Origin: a bacterium
Lineage (GTDB): Bacteria > Vulcanimicrobiota > Vulcanimicrobiia > Vulcanimicrobiales > Vulcanimicrobiaceae
Reading direction: 5' to 3'
DNA: 64,000 bases
Assembly: GCA_021832345.1 (NCBI GenBank)
Contig: JAKBKY010000001.1
Location: 272,385 to 336,384, forward strand
The notes under the pieces are model-generated. The model had not been told where the DNA came from, made no database searches, and saw nothing but the letters and a program-made list of their open reading frames with translations. The first letter of the stretch is position 1; each line of letters begins with the position of its first letter. This document shows positions 8,903 through 16,985 of this stretch, in pieces. The position numbers were made by a program, and so were the translations under genes.

Positions 8903-9613
8903 CTACGTCGTCGTGTAGGCGTAGTGGTACCGTAACTGCAGGTAGCCGATCGTGGCTACCTGCGAGGGCACCGCGAACGCTTTGGGGACGAGGTTCGCAA
9001 GCAAATCGTTGAGGACGGCTTGCGCCGTCATGCCGGCGGGCGCAGCGCCGCCGGCCACCAGTTCTCGCGCAAGATCTGCGGCCGCCGTGTGGCAGGCCAG
9101 AAAGACCACGCCGCGACGCTGGAGCGCTTGAACGGTGCCGTCTTGATACATCGCGTGCGGATCGTTCGGATCGGCCAGCGTATCGTAGGGAGTTCGCGCC
9201 GGATAGAAGATGTTGGTCGTGATGATGTCGCCGCTGGGATCTTTGAGGCCCAGGGCCTGACCGAGGTGGTAGCGCTGCCACAGATGTTCGTTGTAGAGAT
9301 ACGCATTCGCGGCACCGTGGAAGCATGCAGCCATCGCGATCTTCTCGGGCGCTAGCCCGAAACCGAACTGCCAACCGTTGAGCGCGTTCTTGATAGCTCC
9401 GAGCACGAGCGGATCGTAAGTGCCGCTATCCCAAAGTTGGCGCGCGAGCGCATGGGGCGCATCGACCAGTTTGGCAAACGTCGCCCGGTCGAACTGCGCG
9501 CTTGGTTCAACCAGCTCCAACTCGCTTGTTTGAGGGTTTCGGGCGCACGCCACCGCGCCGGTCGCAGCGAGCACTGAGGAGACGAGAAAGACTCGTCGCT
9601 GGATCGATCCCAT
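8903..9613 (-). CDS. Exported or lipid-anchored protein, possibly DsrE-like
   Basis: A 236-residue protein. The N-terminus MGSIQRRVFLVSSVLAATGAVAC has a positive n-region and hydrophobic core, ending at a Cys that may be a lipobox (AVAC, a weak match) or a Tat-like QRR signal. The mature part contains KIAMAACFHGAANAYLYNE and VVFLACHTAAADLARELV, which resemble the beta-strand-plus-Cys pattern of DsrE/YchN-fold proteins; the fold call is an inference. ATG 9613 is chosen because AAAGGAGAGG precedes it. It converges with the tricorn gene (6 nt apart). No function can be assigned. Confidence 0.68.
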   Translation of the reverse strand: MGSIQRRVFLVSSVLAATGAVACARNPQTSELELVEPSAQFDRATFAKLVDAPHALARQLWDSGTYDPLVLGAIKNALNGWQFGFGLAPEKIAMAACFHGAANAYLYNEHLWQRYHLGQALGLKDPSGDIITTNIFYPARTPYDTLADPNDPHAMYQDGTVQALQRRGVVFLACHTAAADLARELVAGGAAPAGMTAQAVLNDLLANLVPKAFAVPSQVATIGYLQLRYHYAYTTT

Positions 9614-9696
9614 CGCTGCCGTTGCCTCTCCTTTACGCCGCGTTACGCCGCGCATCTTTGCGCCGCGCATCGCCGGGCTATTGCCCCGCTAGCCGG

Positions 9697-9718
9697 CGCG
9701 TTCGCCGAGAGCGCCGCT
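9697..9718. repeat. 22-bp direct repeat shared with 15343-15364
   Basis: A 22-bp stretch (CGCGTTCGCCGAG followed by AGCGCCGCT) is identical at 9697-9718 and 15343-15364. Both sites are intergenic, so this is probably a small interspersed repeat, not shared coding sequence. Confidence 0.7.
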
Positions 9719-9769
9719 TTACCCCATGTCGTCCCGCCGCCGGCAAGTCGGGCGCTTGGGTCCGGGTTG

Positions 9770-9835
9770 CTACGGCACGATCTTGCCGATACTAGAGTCG
9801 CCGTATTCGATGAGCCGGATGGTTGCCGTATCGGC
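9770..9835 (-). pseudogene. Decayed C-terminal remnant of a Vgb-like gene
   Basis: Read on the minus strand, 21 codons plus TAG give ADTATIRLIEY and GDSSIGKIVP, which align in length and pattern with the last residues of the neighbouring Vgb-like protein (GPDGNLWFTEEQGNKIGKIFP, then stop). The DNA is also recognisably related. Upstream in this frame is a stop (TGA) and no Vgb repeat, so only a tail copy remains. Likely a duplication or recombination relic of the adjacent repeat gene. Confidence 0.6.
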
Positions 9836-9836
9836 T

Positions 9837-9864
9837 GGGAGCCCGGGACCGATCACGGGCTCCC
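9837..9864 (-). terminator. GC-rich hairpin downstream of the Vgb-like gene
   Basis: A 9-bp perfect stem GGGAGCCCG (9837-9845) / CGGGCTCCC (9856-9864) with a 10-nt loop lies 37 nt past the stop of the Vgb-like gene. There is no U-run on the minus-strand transcript, so it may stabilise the 3' end rather than terminate on its own. Confidence 0.45.
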
Positions 9865-9901
9865 AAAGCGTACGGAATCACCCGCGCAACGCGGATCGCT
9901 G

Positions 9902-11464
9902 CTACGGGAAGATCTTACCGATCTTGTTGCCTTGCTCTTCGGTGAACCAGAGGTTGCCGTCCGGGCCCGCCGTGATGCCGAACGGAGCAGCGCTGCCCGT
10001 TGGCACCAGATACTCGGTGATAACGCCGCTCGTGGTGATCTTGCCGATATTGTTACCGGTGAATTCGGCAAACCAGAGATTACCGTCCGGGCCCGCCGTG
10101 ATGCCGAACGGAGCAGCGCCGGCCGTTGGCACCGGATACTCGGTGATAACGCCGCTCGTGGTGATCTTGCCGATATTGTTACCGCTGAATTCGGTGAACC
10201 AGAGGTTGCCGTCCGGGCCCGCCGTGATGCCCATCGGCTGCGCGCCGGCCGTCGGCACCGGATACTCGGTGACCACGCCGCTCGTGGTGATCTTGCCGAT
10301 ATTGTTACCGCTGCCCTCGGTGAACCAGAGGTTGCCGTCCGGACCCGCCGTGATGCCGTACGGCAGTGCGTTCGCCGTTGGCACCGGATACTCGGTGATA
10401 ACGCCGCTCGTGGTGATCTTGCCGATATTGTTGCCGTTCTGTTCGGTGAACCAGAGGTTGCCGTCCGGACCCGCCGTGATGTCGTACGGACCAGCGCCGG
10501 CCGTCGGCACCGGATACTCGGTGACCACGCCGCTTGGGGTGATCTTGCCGATATTGTTGCCGGTGCCCTCGGTGAACCAGAGATTGCCGTCCGGACCCGC
10601 CGTGATGCCGAACGGATTCGCGTAGGCCGTTGGCACCGGATACTCGGTGATCGTGCCGCTAGGGGTGATCTTGCCGATATTGTTCCCGCAGTATTCGGCA
10701 AACCAGAGGTTGCCGTCCGGGCCCGCCGTGATGCCGATCGGAGCAGCGCCGGCTGTTGGGATTGAATACTCGGTGATCGTGCCGGGCCCCGGCGTTGGCG
10801 TCGGCAGCACCGTGGCATTCTCGACGATGGCGAAGATGTAAGCGCTATTTGCGCTGAGCGCGAGCGGCGGCGACGCATCCAACTGGGAGGGGAGCGTCAC
10901 GCTCGTTCCGCTCGCCGACACCGGGCCGGCAAGGGCGTTCCAGCCGAGTTGGGGATTTGTCGGATCGAAGAATGCAACGTAGGCGTAGCCCTGCAACGCG
11001 CCGGTAGGGAAGGTGAACGTTAAGCCGGGCGTCGCTCTGAAGGTCAGTGCGCTGCTGGGGGTAACGACGATGTAGGCCAGCGGCGTGACCGACGCGCCGA
11101 GGCTTTCCGGCTGGCGACCGGCGCTTTGGAGATTCACCGATTGCGGAACCGGTACGCCGGTCGGCAGCGTTGACTGCAGCGTGACCGTCGCCAAGCCCTG
11201 GCCGGAGCTCGTGGCCGGGAAGGCCACGCTTCCCGACGCCCCCGAGGCGATCCCGGTGAAGGTGACCGCCTGTGGCAGCCCCAGCGTCACGGTCTGCGTT
11301 TGGGTCACGGGGGTGGTCGCGACCGGACTTGGCGCCACCGGTGGCCGCACTCCGTGCGGGACCACGCTGTTACTGTTCCCGCCACCACAGGCGGCAAGCG
11401 AGATGGCGAACGCAAAGCTCGCAAGCAGAACGGCAGAACGGGTAACCAACATTCGACTCTTCAT
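9902..11464 (-). CDS. Vgb-like beta-propeller lipoprotein with seven 42-residue repeats
   Basis: A 520-residue protein. The signal ends in a clear lipobox (ISLAAC, Cys at about 26) followed by GGGNSNS, so it should be a lipid-anchored surface protein. Residues 27-240 form a linker and beta-rich domain with PxPTPTPGPG before the repeats. Seven near-identical 42-residue units follow (ITAGPDGNLWFTE, NNIGKITTSG, VITEYPVPTAG), the pattern of virginiamycin B lyase-type seven-bladed propellers. Vgb linearises streptogramin B, but most family members with such perfect repeats have no known reaction; binding or redox roles are equally possible. It lies downstream of the sedolisin gene on the same strand, separated by a strong hairpin. 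Confidence 0.85.
   Translation of the reverse strand: MKSRMLVTRSAVLLASFAFAISLAACGGGNSNSVVPHGVRPPVAPSPVATTPVTQTQTVTLGLPQAVTFTGIASGASGSVAFPATSSGQGLATVTLQSTLPTGVPVPQSVNLQSAGRQPESLGASVTPLAYIVVTPSSALTFRATPGLTFTFPTGALQGYAYVAFFDPTNPQLGWNALAGPVSASGTSVTLPSQLDASPPLALSANSAYIFAIVENATVLPTPTPGPGTITEYSIPTAGAAPIGITAGPDGNLWFAEYCGNNIGKITPSGTITEYPVPTAYANPFGITAGPDGNLWFTEGTGNNIGKITPSGVVTEYPVPTAGAGPYDITAGPDGNLWFTEQNGNNIGKITTSGVITEYPVPTANALPYGITAGPDGNLWFTEGSGNNIGKITTSGVVTEYPVPTAGAQPMGITAGPDGNLWFTEFSGNNIGKITTSGVITEYPVPTAGAAPFGITAGPDGNLWFAEFTGNNIGKITTSGVITEYLVPTGSAAPFGITAGPDGNLWFTEEQGNKIGKIFP
9905..10786 (-). repeat. Seven tandem 126-bp coding repeats
   Basis: The marker CCGTCC recurs at 9957, 10083, 10209, 10335, 10461, 10587 and 10713, exactly 126 bp apart each time, so all seven units are the same length with no indels. 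Units are highly similar at the nucleotide level, which suggests recent expansion or gene conversion. Seven units is the count needed to close one propeller. Confidence 0.93.
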
Positions 11465-11498
11465 GGGGGCCTCTCTATGGCAGGTTGTAGTTCCCGAG

Positions 11499-11536
11499 CC
11501 TTGAGGTGGCTCGCCAACGGGCGGGCCACCTCAAGG
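11499..11536 (-). terminator. Long hairpin between sedolisin and Vgb-like genes
   Basis: A 12-bp perfect stem CCTTGAGGTGGC (11499-11510) / GCCACCTCAAGG (11525-11536), with an inner CGCC/GGCG pairing, starts 5 nt past the sedolisin stop. No U-tract follows in either direction, so it is a probable 3'-end or Rho-assisted structure separating the two tandem genes. Confidence 0.55.
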
Positions 11537-11541
11537 GCACA

Positions 11542-13170
11542 TTAGTGATTCACTAAGACCGCGTCGCACCTGGCGAATCCCGGTAGCGCCTTGGGGCAAA
11601 CGCGGCTAGTCGGTGTGCCTGCGGCCGGCAGAAGAACGTGCCGCCAGACGCGGTGGCCGACCGGTTGCGCCGATTGTGCTGATACCAGAGCGGGACCACC
11701 GAAGGCGCCGGTACCCAGCGGCGTTCCATTTCCCGTCGGCCCGTTATAGCCGACTCCAGCGGTGCAGAAGTACGCGGGTGAGCAGGAGCCACCATAGAGT
11801 TCGTTGTTCCCGGAGGTTACATTGTTGAGCGCGCCCGGGTTACCGTACGAAGACGATCCGTAGGTGAGCGACGCGCCGTTGCCGCCGAGGGCATAGACGC
11901 CGGCAATGATCGGTGTCGCTACGCTCGTTCCACCGTAGACGTTCCATCCGGCACTGTTCGGCCCCCCATTGAATAGGTACGTGTCGTAGACGGCGACGCC
12001 GGTGTAGGGATCGGCGACGGCCGCGACATCGGCCTCCATACGATTCGGGCAACCGGTGTCGGTTTGCCATGCCGGTTTCGGCTCGTAGGCGCTGCACCCG
12101 CTTCCGGTCCCCTGTTGTTCTGCGTTGTTCCATACGACTTCGTTCCAGCCGCGACCGTTGGACGCAACGGTGAGGTTGGTCCCGCCGACGGCGGTGACGT
12201 AGGGGGACGTGGCCGGCCACACAGCGCCGTAGTCTGAGTCGCCGGCGGCGACTGTAATCATGATACCGGGATGGTTAAAGGAGGCATCGAGTGCGGTCTG
12301 TCCGCTGAACTCGGCTGCGGCCCAGCTATTGCTGATCTCCGTTGCACCGAGGGTTGCGGCCTCGTCTTCCGCAGTGTCCAAGTCGCTGAAAGAGGGGCTA
12401 TTCGCCTCGACGAGGATGATGTGGCAGTTCGGACAGATCGCCGAAACCATGTCGAGGTCGAGGGATTCCTCTGCGGACCAGCCCGTCGTGTCGGCAGGTG
12501 GGGGGCTGCCTTGGACGCCCTTTTGATTGACTTTCTCGAAGCAACCGTTGGCGGTCGTGCAGGGCGGCAATCCAAACTCCGACCGGTACACGCCGAGGTC
12601 GGCTTCCGCGTTCGGATCATCGTACGCATCGACGATCGCGACCGTCTGTCCATATCCGGCGGTCATGCTCGGAAGCGAGTACGCGTTCTGGAGGTCGCAC
12701 GGATAGTAGCCGCCGATGTTCTTGAAAGTCGAGCAGACGGATCCATTGGAGAGGAGGGTGACTTGACCGGAGACGGATCCTTCCGTAGCGGTGATCGTCG
12801 CGCCTTGGAAGCCTCCCAAGGGCGATCCGCCCAGGCCGTTATAGGTCAGCGAGACGGCGGTGGCGGAGTTCGGCACGCTGGTCACGCTGAGGTGGGTGGC
12901 GCCGCTCGTATCAGAGTCGGAAAGGATAATCGGCGTGGGGTACGTGCCCGTGATGACGGCGCCGTCGGCGCTCTCCGCGGTGATCGAAAGACTGTAGGTT
13001 CCCGGGGTGCCGATCGTCGGCGTGCCGTTCACGACAACAGGGATCCTAGCGATAGCCAGCGGCGTATTCGGCACCGGCGCCGTCGGCGACACCGACTGCG
13101 AACCGCCGCCGCAGGCCGTTAGCAGCACCGCGGCCACGAAAGTTCCTAAACTTAGTCGAAGCAACTCCAT
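11542..13170 (-). CDS. Sedolisin-family (S53) serine-carboxyl peptidase, lipoprotein
   Basis: A 542-residue protein. The N-terminus MELLRLSLGTFVAAVLLTAC is a lipobox signal (LTAC). Residues about 30-150 form a beta-rich propeptide-like region. The catalytic domain shows the S53 set: E and D in SAEESLDLDM, an oxyanion Asp in VAAGDSDYG, and the nucleophile in YGGTSVATPIIAGV. Sedolisins are acid-active endopeptidases. Family members usually end near GPTGNGTPLGTGAFGG, but here about 50 more residues follow (from about 11694 down to 11542). They are rich in R, P and A and unlike a domain, suggesting loss of the original stop codon. It precedes the Vgb-like gene on the same strand. Confidence 0.87.
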   Translation of the reverse strand: MELLRLSLGTFVAAVLLTACGGGSQSVSPTAPVPNTPLAIARIPVVVNGTPTIGTPGTYSLSITAESADGAVITGTYPTPIILSDSDTSGATHLSVTSVPNSATAVSLTYNGLGGSPLGGFQGATITATEGSVSGQVTLLSNGSVCSTFKNIGGYYPCDLQNAYSLPSMTAGYGQTVAIVDAYDDPNAEADLGVYRSEFGLPPCTTANGCFEKVNQKGVQGSPPPADTTGWSAEESLDLDMVSAICPNCHIILVEANSPSFSDLDTAEDEAATLGATEISNSWAAAEFSGQTALDASFNHPGIMITVAAGDSDYGAVWPATSPYVTAVGGTNLTVASNGRGWNEVVWNNAEQQGTGSGCSAYEPKPAWQTDTGCPNRMEADVAAVADPYTGVAVYDTYLFNGGPNSAGWNVYGGTSVATPIIAGVYALGGNGASLTYGSSSYGNPGALNNVTSGNNELYGGSCSPAYFCTAGVGYNGPTGNGTPLGTGAFGGPALVSAQSAQPVGHRVWRHVLLPAAGTPTSRVCPKALPGFARCDAVLVNH

Positions 13171-13592
13171 ATTATTAAACCTTCAGACACACACAGAAAC
13201 AAACAAAAAACTACCATTCCCAATGGAAACCAGCGTAGGCGGTGTCCCACTTGTCTTTTTGGTGACTATACCAGGGGACAGACGGATGAAGGAGTGCCGT
13301 CCACCGCTAAACCTGCCGTAAACATGACATTTTAGAAGAGGTTAAGTTTCTGGTTGTTACTAGGTCGCGAGAAAAGGCTGGAGCGGCTATCGCGCCGTGG
13401 TTTTGAGGCGGTTTCGAGGAGCGAGGAGCGCAGAATGACCACGCCATTTCAGCAACGAGCGACGACGAAAGCGACCAAAGCGGGGTGCGAGAGATGTGCG
13501 GGCCTTCTTCCGCTTACGTGCTCGAAAACGATCACCATCGCCGCAATCGTCCCGTCTCCCGCAGTGAAGATTGAGGTGGCGCCGGGGCTGGA
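13171..13592. other. Intergenic region holding an inverted-repeat-family fragment
   Basis: About 420 bp between the TPR regulator end and the sedolisin start. It holds the sedolisin upstream region (A-rich at 13186-13210) and a partial copy of the 19.6-kb repeat family at 13362-13425. Open frames on both strands are arginine/serine-rich shadows without ribosome binding sites. Confidence 0.55.
13362..13425 (+). repeat. Partial copy of palindromic repeat family 1
   Basis: 64 bp matching 19580-19643 with only a few differences, including the identical core GCTATCGCGCCGTGGTTTTG followed by AGGCGGTTTCGAGGAGCGAG. Unlike the other copy it lacks the right terminal inverted repeat and continues into unrelated sequence, so it looks truncated. 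Confidence 0.8.
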
Positions 13593-15203
13593 TCAAGCAC
13601 GCAAGGTCGCGAAAATCTCTTCTGCCTCGGTCCGATGACGGGCGTTTACCGTGATTTTTGCCGACAACTCGTAGGCCAGCGCGAGCGAGAAGGGGTGTCC
13701 GCGGCGTTCGAGGATGCCGATGGAAGCGTCTATAGACTGTACGGCTTTGCGCTTCCGCCCAATTGCGACGTACGCGCGTGCCTCTAAGTAAAGCGCAGAA
13801 CCAAGATAGCGGGCCATACCGAATCGATCGAGTTTCAAAACAGTCGTCGTAGCCAGCGCGGCGGCTCGATGCGGCTCACCCACATTTAGGAGTAGTTCAA
13901 CCTCGTTTAGATCCGTCAGCATTCGCTGCATGCAGTTCTTCTCTAATCGCAAACGGCTCTCTTTCAAGAGACTGAGCGCGAGACTGCTTCGTCCCGCCAT
14001 TGCCTCGACACGGGAAAGGTTGGCCGCGTTCGTTGCGAAGGTTTGGGCACTCCAAAAAGAACGGCCCAATGCGAGCGCGCTCCGGCCGTACGACGTAGCC
14101 GAATCCAGATCGCCACGAAAAAGTGCGACGCTAGAGAACAGTGCAAATGCTTCGGCCGCTTCGTTCGGTAGATTGTAGCGCCTCGCGCACTCAAGAGCCT
14201 GGGACAATTCAGCCGTGGCAAGCGACAGTCCGCCGGTCATCAGCATGTAGGTCGACGCGAGATTGAGGTGAAGATGTGCCCGTAGTGTTGCCGGCGGATC
14301 CGGCATGCGAGCAAGCATTTCACGAAATCGTCCGCATGCGGCCAGCGACGCCTCAGGGTCGCCGATGACGCGATAGAGTGCCCCCATGAGGTCAAGCGCC
14401 TTAAGCTCAACGCCACGGTCGAAGAAAGGCTCGTCGAGCGTCTGCAAGAGAGTGAGGCTGCGCTTGTTGGCCGCCATCGCTTCGTTGGCATCGCCGCTCT
14501 CCCAGGCGACTTGAGCCTTTGCAAGTTCCATTTCGGCGAGCATCAACGCGGCATCGGGCCTACAGACGGAATCGTCGGAATGCACGCGCCACATGGTGTC
14601 GAGCGCTTCACGCGCCTGGACGATGCGCCCCGCGGCGCACAGAGTCGAGACGATCTCACTCAAAGCGCGGATCAAATCCGGCGCATTCGTGACCTCTGTG
14701 GCGAGCGTCCGCAAAAGTTCAAGGGCGACATCGAACTGGGCGCATTCCCGTAAGTGGATGGCATAGTTCAGGCGCATCACGAACTCGGTTGGCGTGGTTC
14801 GAATGGGTTCGACTGCGGATGTGAAGGCCCCGAGGAGCAAGCCGCCGACACGCAAGCATGCGGAACGTCGCTCGCGATAGAACTGCCTCTCCGATAACCC
14901 TAAGTCGGCAGCGACGACGCGATGCAATTCGCCTCCCAAGTCGCAGCGCATGATGATTGCGTGCTGCCGCTGAACGGCACGCTCCATGCGACCACCGCTG
15001 CGCTCGGACCGCAGCATCTGGGCGGCCGTGAGGACGACGGCCCGTACGTGCGCGAGCACGGCTTGCTCTTGTATCGGATGCAGGGGTTCGTCGCCGACGA
15101 AGAGATGCTGCACGATACGGTTATGCTGCAACGTGCGCGCATCATTGAGATGACGGAGGAGATGCTGAACCTCCCTGATGAGGTCAGGCGCTCGCGATTT
15201 CAC
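13593..15203 (-). CDS. TPR-repeat protein with an HTH-like N-terminal region, probable regulator
   Basis: A 536-residue protein from GTG 15203. Residues about 90-115 (VVAADLGLSERQFYRERR) look like a helix-turn-helix, with a recognition helix like those of AraC/sigma-type proteins. From about residue 140 on, helical repeats of TPR type run to the C-terminus (for example LRTLATEVTNAPDLIRALSE, CGRFREMLARMPDPPATLRA, ALYLEARAYVAIGRKRKAVQ). It could be a transcriptional regulator sensing a ligand or protein through the TPR array; no target is evident. The open frame extends to 15395, but those extra codons lie in interspersed repeats (15301-15395), so the shorter start is preferred; its ribosome binding site is weak. 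Confidence 0.65.
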   Translation of the reverse strand: MKSRAPDLIREVQHLLRHLNDARTLQHNRIVQHLFVGDEPLHPIQEQAVLAHVRAVVLTAAQMLRSERSGGRMERAVQRQHAIIMRCDLGGELHRVVAADLGLSERQFYRERRSACLRVGGLLLGAFTSAVEPIRTTPTEFVMRLNYAIHLRECAQFDVALELLRTLATEVTNAPDLIRALSEIVSTLCAAGRIVQAREALDTMWRVHSDDSVCRPDAALMLAEMELAKAQVAWESGDANEAMAANKRSLTLLQTLDEPFFDRGVELKALDLMGALYRVIGDPEASLAACGRFREMLARMPDPPATLRAHLHLNLASTYMLMTGGLSLATAELSQALECARRYNLPNEAAEAFALFSSVALFRGDLDSATSYGRSALALGRSFWSAQTFATNAANLSRVEAMAGRSSLALSLLKESRLRLEKNCMQRMLTDLNEVELLLNVGEPHRAAALATTTVLKLDRFGMARYLGSALYLEARAYVAIGRKRKAVQSIDASIGILERRGHPFSLALAYELSAKITVNARHRTEAEEIFATLRA

Positions 15204-15379
15204 AGGCGCTTCAATGCAAGCACATTCTTCAGTCCTTTTGCCCCAACCTAAAGCGTTCCTGTTGAGTGCCTCTGGCAGATAGGCAGAGATGGAGGCGAGT
15301 CCTTCGAGAAGCTCAGGGTTGTCTCGGCGGGAGATTCCCCGACGCGTTCGCCGAGAGCGCCGCTCTCCCTCACAGTTTA

Positions 15380-15542
15380 GGGCACCTCGATACATCCAGG
15401 CACTCGTCTTGAACCCTCGGAGAACGCACCTGCTTCGTCGTGTGTTCAGTCACAGATCACGCTGTATATGCTCCCTCGCACCCTCCTCGCATCTGCATTT
15501 CCCGAGCGTCCAATCCGGGCACCTGGATTTATCGAGGCGCCC
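15380..15542. mobile_element. MITE-like element, family 2, copy A
   Basis: A 163-bp element with imperfect terminal inverted repeats of about 26 bp: the left end GGGCACCTCGATACATCCAG mirrors a right end that reads, in reverse complement, GGGCGCCTCGATAAATCCAG. The internal left half matches the copy at 29168-29289, while the right half carries about 40 extra bp. No open frame suggests a transposase; it would be mobilised in trans, if at all. Confidence 0.75.
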
Positions 15543-15567
15543 TTTATAGTTTTATCAATGCCGCATA

Positions 15568-15595
15568 TTGACAAACCGAGCGGCTCCTCTATACT
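15568..15595 (+). promoter_or_regulatory. Sigma-70-type promoter of aceA-aceB
   Basis: A consensus TTGACA (15568-15573), 16-nt spacer and TATACT (15590-15595) lie just after the family-2 element and about 95 nt before the aceA start. This is one of the best-looking promoters in the window. Confidence 0.72.
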
Positions 15596-15689
15596 TTAAT
15601 ACCATCCAACGGTTCTAGTAAACCAGTCCAAATAGAGGTCCATTGGGGAAGCTGGAGCCGTCCATTTTACGCCCGTGCAGGAGGATATC

Positions 15690-16985
15690 ATGACCGCACA
15701 CGCCGCCGACCTCGCGCATCTCTGGAGCAACGCCCCCCGCTGGAAAGGCATCGAACGCCGCTATGCCCCAAGCGACGTTCTCCAACTGCGAGGCAGCGTC
15801 GTGGTCGAGCAGAGCTTGGCGCGCCTGGGCGCCGAACGCCTCTGGAAGCTCCTGGAACGCAACGAACCGGTGACGGCGCTGGGCACCATGACCGGCGGTC
15901 AAGCGGTTCAAGCCGCCAAGGCCGGCTTGAACGCCATCTACTGCAGTGGTTGGCAAGTAGCGGCGGACGCCAACCTCTCGGGCGCAACCTACCCCGACCA
16001 GAGCCTGTATCCGGCGAACAGTGCGCCGGCACTGGTAAAGCGTATCAACAATGCGTTGCAGCGATTGGACCAGATCGAAACGCTTGAAGGCCGCGGCGGA
16101 GCGCACCTCTACCTGCCGATCGTGGCCGATATGGAAGCCGGGTTCGGTGGACCGCTCAACGTCTTCGAACTCATGAAGTCGATGATTGAAGCCGGCGCCG
16201 CCGGCATTCACCTTGAAGACCAACTCTCCTCAGAGAAGAAGTGCGGTCATCTCGGCGGCAAAGTGCTGATCTCCACCCAGGCGGCCGTGCGCCATCTGCA
16301 AGCCGCAAGACTCGCAGCCGATGTTCTCGACGTCCCGACCGTCATCATCGCGCGCACCGATGCCAACGCCGCCACCTTGGTGACCAGCGACATCGACCCG
16401 CGCGACCGCGCCTTTACCACCGGCGAGCGGACCCCCGAAGGCTTCTTCGTCACGCGCCAAGGCCTGGATGCGGCGATCGCACGCGGCCTCGCCTACGCTC
16501 CCTTTGCCGATCTGCTGTGGGCCGAGACGTCGGAGCCGAACCTCGAAGAGGCGCAGCGCTTTGCTCAAGCCATCCATGCACGCTATCCCGGCAAACCCCT
16601 CGCATACAACTGCTCCCCGTCGTTCAATTGGAAGAAGAAACTCGACGACCGCACGATCGCCCACTTCCGCGAAACGCTCGCCGGCTTCGGCTACACGTTT
16701 CAGTTCATCACGCTCGCCGGCTTTCACGCGCTCAACCATTCGTTCTTCGAGCTGGCACGTGACTTCCACGCTCGCGGCATGAGCGCATACGCGCAATTTC
16801 AAGCCATGGAGTTCGCCAGTGAAGCCGCAGGCTACACCGCCACGCGCCACCAGCGCGAAGTCGGCACGGGCTACTTCGATGCCGTCGCGAGGGTGATTGG
16901 GGAAGGGCAATCTTCAACAACCGCTCTGGCAGGTTCCACGGAGGCCGAACAGTTCTACGATGGGCGTGCGGTCGTCTCGGTATGA
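15690..16985 (+). CDS. aceA: Isocitrate lyase
   Basis: A 431-residue enzyme that cleaves isocitrate to glyoxylate and succinate, the first step of the glyoxylate shunt. The signature KKCGHLGG is present with catalytic Cys at 185 ([12 protein letters not shown]). Also seen are [20 protein letters not shown], the metal-site region [11 protein letters not shown], and [11 protein letters not shown] near the C-terminus. Length fits the short bacterial form. ATG 15690 is chosen for the AGGAGG motif just upstream. Its TGA overlaps the aceB start (ATGA), so the two enzymes are translationally coupled and driven by the promoter at 15568. Confidence 0.97.
   Translation: MTAHAADLAHLWSNAPRWKGIERRYAPSDVLQLRGSVVVEQSLARLGAERLWKLLERNEPVTALGTMTGGQAVQAAKAGLNAIYCSGWQVAADANLSGATYPDQSLYPANSAPALVKRINNALQRLDQIETLEGRGGAHLYLPIVADMEAGFGGPLNVFELMKSMIEAGAAGIHLEDQLSSEKKCGHLGGKVLISTQAAVRHLQAARLAADVLDVPTVIIARTDANAATLVTSDIDPRDRAFTTGERTPEGFFVTRQGLDAAIARGLAYAPFADLLWAETSEPNLEEAQRFAQAIHARYPGKPLAYNCSPSFNWKKKLDDRTIAHFRETLAGFGYTFQFITLAGFHALNHSFFELARDFHARGMSAYAQFQAMEFASEAAGYTATRHQREVGTGYFDAVARVIGEGQSSTTALAGSTEAEQFYDGRAVVSV

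Larger units (their letters stand above)
15204..15689. other. Repeat-rich intergenic region upstream of aceA
   Basis: About 485 bp with no gene. From left to right it holds a REP-like imperfect palindrome CCTTCGAGAAGCTCAGGG (15301-15318), a 22-bp sequence at 15343-15364 repeated exactly at 9697-9718, a family-2 inverted-repeat element (15380-15542) and the aceA promoter (15568-15595). The open frame of the TPR protein crosses the first two repeats, which argues that part is not coding. Confidence 0.7.

Noticed and set aside
9905-10786. Regularly spaced repeats considered as a CRISPR array
   Set aside because: Units are 126 bp, contiguous with no spacers, and encode an in-frame propeller protein.
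13354-13638. Plus-strand frame of 94 codons in the repeat region
   Set aside because: It begins near the repeat, has no ribosome binding site, and the composition is not protein-like.
15289-15549. Plus-strand frame of 86 codons upstream of aceA
   Set aside because: It is composed of interspersed-repeat sequence (family-2 element and a REP-like palindrome).
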